Shown here: one piece after another, positions 6,133-12,081 of the stretch
How the letters are laid out: each line of letters starts with the position of its first letter
Position numbering within the stretch: position 1 is the stretch's first letter
Assembly (NCBI GenBank): GCA_017880825.1
Contig: JADGRN010000026.1
Location: 1 to 12,585 of the forward strand
From: Methylophilaceae bacterium
GTDB taxonomy: Bacteria > Pseudomonadota > Gammaproteobacteria > Burkholderiales > Methylophilaceae
Direction of reading: 5' to 3'
Length of the DNA: 12,585 nucleotides
Program-made: the position numbers and the translations under genes
The notes under the pieces: generated by a model
Database searches by the model: none
Seen by the model: the letters and a program-made list of their open reading frames with translations, nothing else
What the model was told of the DNA's origin: nothing

Positions 6133-7572
6133 TTAATGTAAATCACTTGTAACTGCAGGCAAATTTGGTTTTGTTGCAGGCGGAAACATGACGCTAAAAC
6201 AGCTACCGTGACCATTTATACCATCTTGGACAGTTACGGTAGCCCCGTGAATTTCGGCAATTTCCTTTACGATGGCAAGCCCCAGGCCGCTACCATCCGC
6301 TTGATGGCCCAGCAGCCGGTGAAATCGTTCAAAAACCCGCGCCTTTTCTTCCTCAGGTATTCCTGGTCCGTTATCTTCTACCTCCAGCGTCAGATCGGGC
6401 CTGATCCTGACCGTTACTGTTCCATTATTTGGTGTATAACGCAGCGCATTATCCAGCAAATTTTTAAGTAGTTCGGTCAAACGCAGTGCATCACCATCCA
6501 CCCACACCGGCACTCCAGCGCTTTCAAAACCCAAATCGATTCCCTTTTTCACGGCAACGCTGATCCATTCCCCGGTGATGGACTGAGCAAGCGCATTCAA
6601 ATCCAACGGAACAAGTTTCAGCGAACGATCTGCACCGGTTTCATTGCGCGCCAATGACAGCAACTGGTTAACCAGATGCGTAAGCTGCTCAGCGCCGATT
6701 TCGAGCTGGTTTAGTGAATGGCGCACATCTTCCAGTGAATTTTGACGAGAAGCCAGCGCAATCTGTGCCTTGAGACCAGCCAACGGAGTACGCAATTGAT
6801 GCGCGGCATTCGCTATAAATCGATTCTGTGCGTTGAGCACACCCTCCAGACGCTGCAATAAAGCGTTAATGGCGCTGACCAATGGCTGAGCTTCAGCTGG
6901 AGCATCCGGATCCTGCACCGGGCTTAAGTCGAGGTGAGAACGTGCAGCGACAGACGCTTCCAGCCTGCTTAAAGATCGCAGCCCGCGGCCCACCGCGTAC
7001 CAAACGATGACCGCCGCAAGCAGAATCAGCAACAGCTGCGGCAAGATTAAGCCGGTAAGAATTCCCTTGGCCAGAATCTCGCGCTTGTGCAGGGTTTCGG
7101 CAACCTGAATGTGTACCCGACTTTCTTTATTATTGATGGCCAAAGTTAATGGCAGCGTAGCCACGCGCACGTTCTTGTCGTCGACCAGCGCATCATAAAA
7201 AGGATCCCCTTGCTCATCCTCTTGCGCCGTATCCGCAGGTGGCGCGGGCAGGTTACTATCGCCACTCAGGACTACACCATTTTCGTCGCGGATGTTGTAA
7301 TAAATGTCATCGTATTTATCACTCAGCATCAACTGGCGTGCTGCTGCAGATAGTTTGAACGGTAGTTTCCCTTCTTGCGCTGCTTTTTTTACCAGCTCGG
7401 AAATATCATAGGCTGATTCGTAGAGCGCGCTGTCGTAAGCATCGTGGGTAAAATTGAGCGCAATCCCATAAGCAACAACAGCACTGATGGCTAACAACGT
7501 CAGCAACGGGACTAGCAACCACCGCAGCAAAGTGCGACGCAGCGAAGGCTTGGAATTGTTCAGATCAATCAT
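6133..7572 (-). CDS. Sensor histidine kinase, QseC/PmrB-like, with 2CSK_N-type sensor
   Basis: The 479-residue inner-membrane kinase is the partner of the regulator encoded just upstream. Order of parts: TM1 about 17-40; periplasmic sensor about 41-165 of the 2CSK_N kind; TM2 about 170-194; short linker/HAMP-like region 195-245; HisKA with NAAHQLRTPLAGLKAQ (phosphorylated His258); HATPase_c with N-box LLKNLLDNALRYTP (Asn371, Asn375), G1 EDNGPGIP (Asp400), F-box FERFHR and G2 GSGLGLAIVKEI. All catalytic motifs look intact. The frame runs open for another 77 codons upstream, but that stretch lies over the regulator gene. The true ATG at 7572 gives an 8-nt overlap with the regulator stop, typical of translational coupling. 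The periplasmic part contains an acidic loop, PPADTAQEDEQGD (111-123). The signal sensed cannot be read from the sequence. Confidence 0.95.
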   Translation of the reverse strand: MIDLNNSKPSLRRTLLRWLLVPLLTLLAISAVVAYGIALNFTHDAYDSALYESAYDISELVKKAAQEGKLPFKLSAAARQLMLSDKYDDIYYNIRDENGVVLSGDSNLPAPPADTAQEDEQGDPFYDALVDDKNVRVATLPLTLAINNKESRVHIQVAETLHKREILAKGILTGLILPQLLLILLAAVIVWYAVGRGLRSLSRLEASVAARSHLDLSPVQDPDAPAEAQPLVSAINALLQRLEGVLNAQNRFIANAAHQLRTPLAGLKAQIALASRQNSLEDVRHSLNQLEIGAEQLTHLVNQLLSLARNETGADRSLKLVPLDLNALAQSITGEWISVAVKKGIDLGFESAGVPVWVDGDALRLTELLKNLLDNALRYTPNNGTVTVRIRPDLTLEVEDNGPGIPEEEKARVFERFHRLLGHQADGSGLGLAIVKEIAEIHGATVTVQDGINGHGSCFSVMFPPATKPNLPAVTSDLH

Positions 7573-8236
7573 TGTACTTATCGAACATGTATCCCAAACC
7601 GCGCACCGTGCGAATCTGCACGCCAGCAGGCTCCAGCTTCTTGCGTAGACGATGCACGTAGACTTCAATCGCGTTGTCACCCATTTCATCATCCCAACTG
7701 CAAAGATGCTCGACCAAGGCCTCTTTGCTGACCGCACGCCCAGCCCGCAGCAGCAACAATTCCAGCACACCGATTTCTCTCGCTGAAAGTTCGAGTGGCA
7801 CACCGCCGATATTCACGCTGCGCTCAACCGGATTGAATGCCAAACTACCGTAGTTGATTTCCGGAGTAGTAACTTCGTTGCCGCGACGAATCAGTGCGCG
7901 CAATCTGGCCTCCAATTCCGGCATATCGAAAGGCTTGGCCAGATAATCGTCCGCTCCAAGATCCAGGCCCTTAACCCGATCCGCCAGTGCCTCGCGCGCT
8001 GTCAGAATGATCACTGGTAATTTGCTGCCCCTGGCACGCAGAAGCCGTAACACTTCGAAACCATCCATCTTTGGCAAGCCCAGGTCGAGAATAACCAGTG
8101 CATAAACCTGATCGGATAACGCAAGATTGGCATCCTGCCCATCGCGAGCCCAGTCCACGCTATAGCCAGATTGCCGTAAAGAGCGGGACAAAGCATCGCC
8201 AAGCAAAGCATCATCCTCGGCCAGTAAGATGCGCAT
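7565..8236 (-). CDS. OmpR/PhoB-family response regulator
   Basis: The 223-residue regulator has an N-terminal receiver domain (1-115) with acidic pocket Asp8-Asp9, phosphoacceptor Asp51 (ILDLGLPKMDG), Thr79 and Lys101 (KPF). A winged-helix DNA-binding domain follows (about 127-220), including LSAREIGVLELLLLRAG, DNAIEVYVHRLRKKL and the final RTVRGLGYMF. It belongs with the QseB/PmrA/TctD group. The ATG at 8236 follows AAGGTGGA about 8 nt upstream. It starts 3 nt after the DUF2147 stop and overlaps the kinase by 8 nt, so the three genes are clearly one transcript. OmpR-family proteins usually bind direct repeats with an 11-bp period; such a repeat occurs in the divergent spacer at 8815-8831. 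Confidence 0.95.
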   Translation of the reverse strand: MRILLAEDDALLGDALSRSLRQSGYSVDWARDGQDANLALSDQVYALVILDLGLPKMDGFEVLRLLRARGSKLPVIILTAREALADRVKGLDLGADDYLAKPFDMPELEARLRALIRRGNEVTTPEINYGSLAFNPVERSVNIGGVPLELSAREIGVLELLLLRAGRAVSKEALVEHLCSWDDEMGDNAIEVYVHRLRKKLEPAGVQIRTVRGLGYMFDKYND

Positions 8237-8239
8237 GGC

Positions 8240-8692
8240 CTATTCCACCTTTTCCCATAGCTGGGTACGTCCAAACAAGGATACGCCTATATATCCCCGG
8301 ACATGTACGTGCATACCATCCTCGGCAAGCTTCATTTCACAACGGTAAACTTGGCCTTCAACTGGATCAAGTATTTCTCCGCCTTTGTATTGCAGTTCCG
8401 AACCACGCATACCGGTTAATATCAATAGTCCTACCAGCGGTTTGTTCTTGCGCCAGCCAGAACATTTCCAGCATTGGGGCGCCGTCGGCTCGCCGGCTAA
8501 CGGAAATATTGTCTCGATGCTGCCTTCGTATTGCCCGCCATGCTCACGGATACGAATCAATGAACTCGGCTTTGCAGTTTCATCATCAATCTGGCTCCAC
8601 AACCCGACCAAAGAAACTGAATCCGCAAACAGCGATATGGGGTGGACAAACAAGGCAATTGTCAGGCAGAAAAGAAGTGCTACACGATTCAT
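8240..8692 (-). CDS. Exported DUF2147 domain protein
   Basis: The 150-residue protein has a clear Sec signal peptide: MNR, a hydrophobic core about 4-20, and a likely cleavage at LFA|DS near residue 23. The mature part shows the DUF2147 pattern: GLWSQIDDE, a Gly-rich strand GGQYEGSIE, CWKCSGWRKNKPLVGLLILTGM, the GGEILDPVEGQVYRC repeat and a C-terminal RGYIGVSLFGRTQLW. The CxxC before the NKPLVGL motif recurs in family members I remember. Fold and job are not well defined; a small beta-rich periplasmic, perhaps lipid-binding, protein is plausible. As the first gene of the two-component operon it may help sense the signal or be an autoregulated output. An AGGAG lies 11 nt before the ATG. Confidence 0.88.
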   Translation of the reverse strand: MNRVALLFCLTIALFVHPISLFADSVSLVGLWSQIDDETAKPSSLIRIREHGGQYEGSIETIFPLAGEPTAPQCWKCSGWRKNKPLVGLLILTGMRGSELQYKGGEILDPVEGQVYRCEMKLAEDGMHVHVRGYIGVSLFGRTQLWEKVE

Positions 8693-8719
8693 GCTAAAAG
8701 GAGCTCCTGCTTAGGTAGC

Positions 8720-8725
8720 AATATA
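8720..8725 (-). promoter_or_regulatory. Candidate -10 element of the DUF2147-regulator-kinase operon
   Basis: The minus-strand hexamer TATATT (5 of 6 to consensus) lies 28 nt upstream of the DUF2147 ATG and predicts a short leader that includes the AGGAG ribosome-binding site. No good -35 lies 16-18 bp further up. A TGTAAG half-site (minus strand, 8741-8746) sits there instead, as expected if the operon's own regulator activates it. This is a weak call from sequence alone. Confidence 0.3.
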
Positions 8726-8726
8726 T

Positions 8727-8746
8727 TGTAAAACAGCATGCTTACA
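8727..8746. repeat. Inverted TGTAA half-sites in the divergent spacer
   Basis: TGTAA (8727-8731) and TTACA (8742-8746) form a 5-bp inverted repeat with a 10-bp spacer that contains the palindrome GCATGC. It lies directly upstream of the candidate -10 for the DUF2147 operon. The half-site is the same pentamer as in the direct repeat at 8815-8831, suggesting a shared DNA-binding protein. Confidence 0.35.
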
Positions 8747-8814
8747 TTAACCTTTCCGATTTAAATAGGGAAGTATCGACCAACCGCAGGCCTGAACCAG
8801 ACGGACATTTAACA

Positions 8815-8831
8815 TGTAAGTAATTTGTAAG
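8815..8831 (+). promoter_or_regulatory. Direct repeat TGTAAG-N5-TGTAAG, candidate response-regulator box
   Basis: Two identical hexamers TGTAAG begin 11 bp apart (8815-8820 and 8826-8831), one helical turn, the geometry used by OmpR/PhoB-family winged-helix dimers. The box is centred about 42 bp upstream of the predicted start of the + strand operon (near 8865), overlapping its -35 region, where an activator would contact polymerase. The neighbouring response regulator is the obvious candidate ligand; this is inference. Confidence 0.45.
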
Positions 8832-8852
8832 GCTTATGCTTTATTCTCCTGC

Positions 8853-8858
8853 TATAAA
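8853..8858 (+). promoter_or_regulatory. Candidate -10 element of the phosphatase-aminotransferase-ACP operon
   Basis: The hexamer TATAAA (5 of 6 to consensus) lies 22 nt before the ATG at 8881 and predicts a transcript start near 8865, just ahead of the AGGAAG ribosome-binding site. No convincing -35 is present at 16-18 bp; the TGTAAG direct repeat ends at about that position. Confidence 0.4.
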
Positions 8859-8880
8859 TAAATTGTAGGAAGAGCCAACA

Positions 8881-9549
8881 ATGTTGTTTGTGATTGATTT
8901 CGACGGCACTCTTGCTCGTCATGACACAGTCGATGAGCTATTGGGAAAATTCGCCGACCCCGCCTGGGCAGATGTTGAACAGGATTGGCAAGACGGCCGC
9001 ATTACGGCTGTTGAGTGCATGCAACGGCAAATTCGCATGGTCAAGGCCGACCAGGTTACCCTGGAAAATTTCTTCCGCGCCATTGAAGTGGACGAATCCT
9101 TTTTACCGTTTCACCGTCATGTAAGCAAGTTCGCCAGGGTGGCCATTGTCAGTGACGGCCTGGATCATGCGATTCATGTCGCCAGCAGGCATGCGGGTTT
9201 GCCCGATATGCCTATTTATGCCAACCGCCTGCATTTCGTGCATGGCGGCATTGATATCTCCCACCCTCACCTCAATGCACAATGTAAAGCCGGTAATGGC
9301 GTTTGCAAATGTGCCGTGGCCAACGAGCTGTCAGGCGCTCGAGGCGGCCCGGTGATATTGGTGGGCGATGGCAAGTCCGATGCCTGTTTGGCGCACAGTG
9401 CCGACGTGGTATTCGCCAAAGACTCGCTGATCAGATATTGCGAAGAGCAAAACATCGCCCACATTCCGTTCGACACTTTTGAGGATGTGCTCGCCACCGT
9501 CATGGCATGGAGTACGCATCTGCCGCAGCAAGCCGTTTCAATCGCTTAA
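8881..9549 (+). CDS. HAD-IB family phosphatase (MtnX/SerB-like)
   Basis: The 222-residue cytoplasmic enzyme carries all four HAD motifs: I, VIDFDGTL (nucleophile Asp6, acid/base Asp8); II, VSDGLDH (Ser91); III, the Lys in GVCKCAVANEL (Lys143); IV, VGDGKSDACLA (Asp163, Asp167). The helical cap between motifs I and II (about 15-75) is of the small C1 type found in phosphoserine phosphatase, MtnX and related small-molecule phosphatases. The substrate cannot be deduced: the methionine-salvage partners of MtnX and the serine-pathway partners of SerB are absent, while an aminotransferase follows 34 nt downstream. It probably removes phosphate from a pathway intermediate of this operon. AGGAAG precedes the ATG by 8 nt. 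It is the first gene of the + strand operon. Confidence 0.88.
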   Translation: MLFVIDFDGTLARHDTVDELLGKFADPAWADVEQDWQDGRITAVECMQRQIRMVKADQVTLENFFRAIEVDESFLPFHRHVSKFARVAIVSDGLDHAIHVASRHAGLPDMPIYANRLHFVHGGIDISHPHLNAQCKAGNGVCKCAVANELSGARGGPVILVGDGKSDACLAHSADVVFAKDSLIRYCEEQNIAHIPFDTFEDVLATVMAWSTHLPQQAVSIA

Positions 9550-9583
9550 TCGTTTCACCTTATTCAAATTGGAAAGACCCTCC

Positions 9584-10957
9584 ATGGATCAAAAAATCAT
9601 CGAGATTCTCGATAAAAACGACAAATATTGCTCTCACGGCGACACCGTAAATTACGCCGATCCCCCCAAGGTATTCGAATCCTGCAACGGCAGCTTTTTG
9701 TATGACGAAAACAACACACCTTATCTGGATTGGCAGATGTGGTATTCAGCCGTAAATTTCGGCTATAAGAACAAACGTATCAGCGATGTGCTCAAGAAGC
9801 AGATCGACACATTACCGCAGCTGGCCAGCCAGTATTTGCACAAGGAAAAGGTCGAGCTAGCAGCAATCATCTGCGAATATATGGAAGAAAAACATGGCGT
9901 TAAAGGCCGTGTGCATTTCAACGTCGGCGGTGCGCAAGCGGTGGAAGACTCGCTTAAAATAGTACGCAATCACACCGGCAAGATCCACCAGTTTGCGTTC
10001 ATGGGCGGCTATCATGGCCGTACTCTGGGCGCTTCGGCAATCACTTCCAGCTACCGCTATCGCCGCCGCTTTGGCCACTTCTCTGATCGCGCACACTTTG
10101 TGCCTTTTCCCTATTGTTTCCGCTGCCCTTACGGTATGAAAGTGGAAACCTGCAATATGTACTGCCACCACGAATTCGAGCGTTTGTTCGAGACTGAATA
10201 CAACTCGTTCTGGGATGTGAAGGCTGAGCAATGCGAATTCGGTGCCTTCTATATCGAACCTGTGCAGGGCACCGGCGGTTACATCATCCCGCCGCAAGGC
10301 TATATGCAAAAACTGGCCAAGACCCTGAAAGAACGCAATATCTTGTTGGTGGCAGATGAGATTCAGATGGGCGTGTATCGCACCGGCAAGCTGTGGTCGT
10401 GGGAAAATTTCGGCATCGTTCCAGATGTGTTCGTGTTCGGCAAAGCGATCACCAACGGGCTCAATCCACTGTCCGGCATCTGGGCGCGCGAAGAGCTGAT
10501 TTCACCGGAAAAATTTCCTCCCGGCTCCACGCACTCCACCTTTGCTTCCAATCCATTGGGCACCAGCGTGGCGCTGGAAGTACTACGCATGACGCAGGAA
10601 AAAGATTTCGAGCCGGGCATCCGTGCCAAGGGTGCGTATTTTCTGAAGAAAATTCAAGAACTGAAATCGAATTGGAAAGTGGTTGGCGATGTCAGCGGCC
10701 TCGGACTGGCACTACGTATTGAGCTTTGCACCAACGATAGCTTTACGCCCAACCGGGAGCTGGCTGACCGCATGTTCAATGAAGGACTGAAGGGCGATCT
10801 GCTGGTGGGCGACAAGAAATATGGTCTGGTGCTGGATATCGGCGGGCACTACAAAAATGTCATCACTCTGGCGCCGTCGCTGGAAATCAGCGAAGAAGAG
10901 ATTGATCTCGGCATCCATCTTTTTGAGATGCTGCTGCGGCGCTGCGGCGCAGAGTAG
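9584..10957 (+). CDS. Class III PLP-dependent aminotransferase
   Basis: The 457-residue fold-type I aminotransferase moves an amino group between an amine or amino acid and an oxo acid or aldehyde. Visible motifs: NVGGAQAVEDSLK (PLP phosphate site, 113-125), MGGYHGRTLGA (Tyr143, His144, ring stacking), YIEPVQGTGGYI, LLVADEIQMGVYRTG (Asp258, pyridine N contact), FGKAITNGLNPLSG (Schiff-base Lys287) and THSTFASNPLG (317-325). Residues 178-194 hold CFRCPYGMKVETCNMYC, a four-cysteine cluster resembling the CxxC region of GABA-type aminotransferases. The frame is open upstream to 9479, but the ATG at 9584 is chosen: it follows GGAAAG by 7 nt and lies 34 nt after the phosphatase stop. Substrate is unknown; context with ACP and ketosynthase suggests amination of a carbonyl in a lipid-like or polyketide-like intermediate, or supply of an amino starter. 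Confidence 0.9.
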   Translation: MDQKIIEILDKNDKYCSHGDTVNYADPPKVFESCNGSFLYDENNTPYLDWQMWYSAVNFGYKNKRISDVLKKQIDTLPQLASQYLHKEKVELAAIICEYMEEKHGVKGRVHFNVGGAQAVEDSLKIVRNHTGKIHQFAFMGGYHGRTLGASAITSSYRYRRRFGHFSDRAHFVPFPYCFRCPYGMKVETCNMYCHHEFERLFETEYNSFWDVKAEQCEFGAFYIEPVQGTGGYIIPPQGYMQKLAKTLKERNILLVADEIQMGVYRTGKLWSWENFGIVPDVFVFGKAITNGLNPLSGIWAREELISPEKFPPGSTHSTFASNPLGTSVALEVLRMTQEKDFEPGIRAKGAYFLKKIQELKSNWKVVGDVSGLGLALRIELCTNDSFTPNRELADRMFNEGLKGDLLVGDKKYGLVLDIGGHYKNVITLAPSLEISEEEIDLGIHLFEMLLRRCGAE

Positions 10958-10958
10958 A

Positions 10959-11825
10959 ATGTCGACTATGGCAACAACGATTGAACAATGTCTGGGGCCT
11001 ACCGGCTTTTATGACAAGCACGGTGCAGATGTCGTGCTTTTGATACATGGCCTGACCGGCACCCCGGCAGAGATGCGCCATGTGGCCAAACGGCTTGCCA
11101 AGCGCGGCTTCAGTGTAATGTGTCCGCAACTGGCAGGGCACTGCGGCAGTATTGGTGATTTGAAACGTTCACGCTGGCAGGATTGGTATGGCTCTATCGA
11201 ACAGTCTTTCGAGGCACTCAAGCTGGAGCATGCTCACGTTTATGTAGCTGGACTTTCAATGGGCGCACTGATTGCGCTGAAGCTGGCAGATGAAAAAGGT
11301 CGGCGTGTTGACGGCTTGGGGCTACTTTCCACCACCTTCTTTTACGACGGTTGGAACGTGCCGCGATTACGTCGCAAGCTGTTGTTACCCCTGGTGCTCT
11401 ACAGCCCGTTACGTCATTTCCTGTCCTGGAAAGAGCCTCCGCCCTATGGCATCAAGTGTGAACGCACCCGTGCCCTGGTGCATGCCGTGCTGGAAAATCG
11501 TGACGCGCAAGCTTCAGAGAAGGTGGGAATATTCCGCACCCCGGCGGTCACCATACGTGAGTCTGAGCGTCTGATTAGCGCCACCCGCAAATCGCTGCCC
11601 AAAGTGCATTCTCCGACGTTGATCGTACACTCTACCGAGGACGATATGGCGAGCCTGAAAAATGCCCATTTTGTTGCGCGACGAGTCGCTTCCAGAACCA
11701 TCGAGACCTTTTTTGTCGATGATACCTACCATGTGCTAACGCTGGACAAGCGCAAGAACGACGTCGCCGAGCGACTCGCCAAATTTTTCAAACAATGCAC
11801 TGCGGCCCATACGGTTGCGGCATGA
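10959..11825 (+). CDS. Alpha/beta hydrolase, carboxylesterase (Est30-like)
   Basis: The 288-residue serine hydrolase shows the oxyanion-hole segment LLIHGLTGTP (27-36), nucleophile elbow VAGLSMGAL (Ser100), an acidic segment HSTEDDMAS (Asp228 or Asp229) and the catalytic His in TYHVLTLDK (His258). The HVLTLDK ending is typical of small carboxylesterases like Geobacillus Est30. A cap insert of about 60 residues (130-195) includes basic RRKLLLPL. It has no signal peptide, so it is cytoplasmic. The ATG at 10959 begins 1 nt after the aminotransferase stop; a second ATG at 10968 is nearly as likely, since neither has a strong Shine-Dalgarno, and translational coupling is probable. In this operon a thioesterase-like release or editing of ACP-bound product is plausible but not shown. 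Confidence 0.9.
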   Translation: MSTMATTIEQCLGPTGFYDKHGADVVLLIHGLTGTPAEMRHVAKRLAKRGFSVMCPQLAGHCGSIGDLKRSRWQDWYGSIEQSFEALKLEHAHVYVAGLSMGALIALKLADEKGRRVDGLGLLSTTFFYDGWNVPRLRRKLLLPLVLYSPLRHFLSWKEPPPYGIKCERTRALVHAVLENRDAQASEKVGIFRTPAVTIRESERLISATRKSLPKVHSPTLIVHSTEDDMASLKNAHFVARRVASRTIETFFVDDTYHVLTLDKRKNDVAERLAKFFKQCTAAHTVAA

Positions 11826-11838
11826 GGAGAAAACAATA

Positions 11839-12081
11839 ATGAACACCTTTGACACCCTGAAAGAAATCATCGTCGATAAGTTCGAGATGGATCCAGCGAC
11901 AGTTACTCCGGAAGCTACCTTCGAGACATTGGAAATCGATTCACTGGATACCTTCGACATCATCTTCAGTGCCGAGGAAAAATTTGGCATCAAGGTCCCC
12001 AATGAGCAAGTCGAAATCAAGACCGTGCAGGACGTGGTAAACCTGATTGATCGCCTGCGCATCGAGCAGGGAAAGGCATGA
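11839..12081 (+). CDS. Acyl carrier protein
   Basis: The 80-residue acidic four-helix carrier carries a 4'-phosphopantetheine arm on Ser35 in LEIDSLDTFDII, a variant of the usual DSLD motif (Asp34-Ser35-Leu36-Asp37). EEKFGIKVPNEQVEIKTVQDVVNLI (46-70) matches helices III-IV. The ATG at 11839 is set by GAGGAGA with 8-nt spacing; that signal overlaps the hydrolase stop TGA. The gene overlaps the ketosynthase start by 4 nt (ATGA). It is distinct from a housekeeping AcpP, which would normally lie in a fabD-fabG-acpP-fabF cluster and carry a DSLDxVEL motif; here the motif continues TFDIIF. It is therefore probably a dedicated carrier for the pathway encoded here. Confidence 0.93.
   Translation: MNTFDTLKEIIVDKFEMDPATVTPEATFETLEIDSLDTFDIIFSAEEKFGIKVPNEQVEIKTVQDVVNLIDRLRIEQGKA

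Noticed and set aside
8098..8697. A 199-codon open frame on the + strand.
   Set aside because: It is antisense to the response regulator and the DUF2147 gene, both of which have clear family motifs; the translation has low-complexity, mirror-like composition and no ribosome-binding site.
8881..9549. Naming the phosphatase serB or mtnX.
   Set aside because: HAD-IB motifs are shared by both families, and the neighbouring genes fit neither serine synthesis nor methionine salvage, so no symbol is justified.
9857..10309. A 150-codon minus-strand open frame inside the aminotransferase gene.
   Set aside because: It is antisense to conserved aminotransferase motifs and shows no recognisable protein features.
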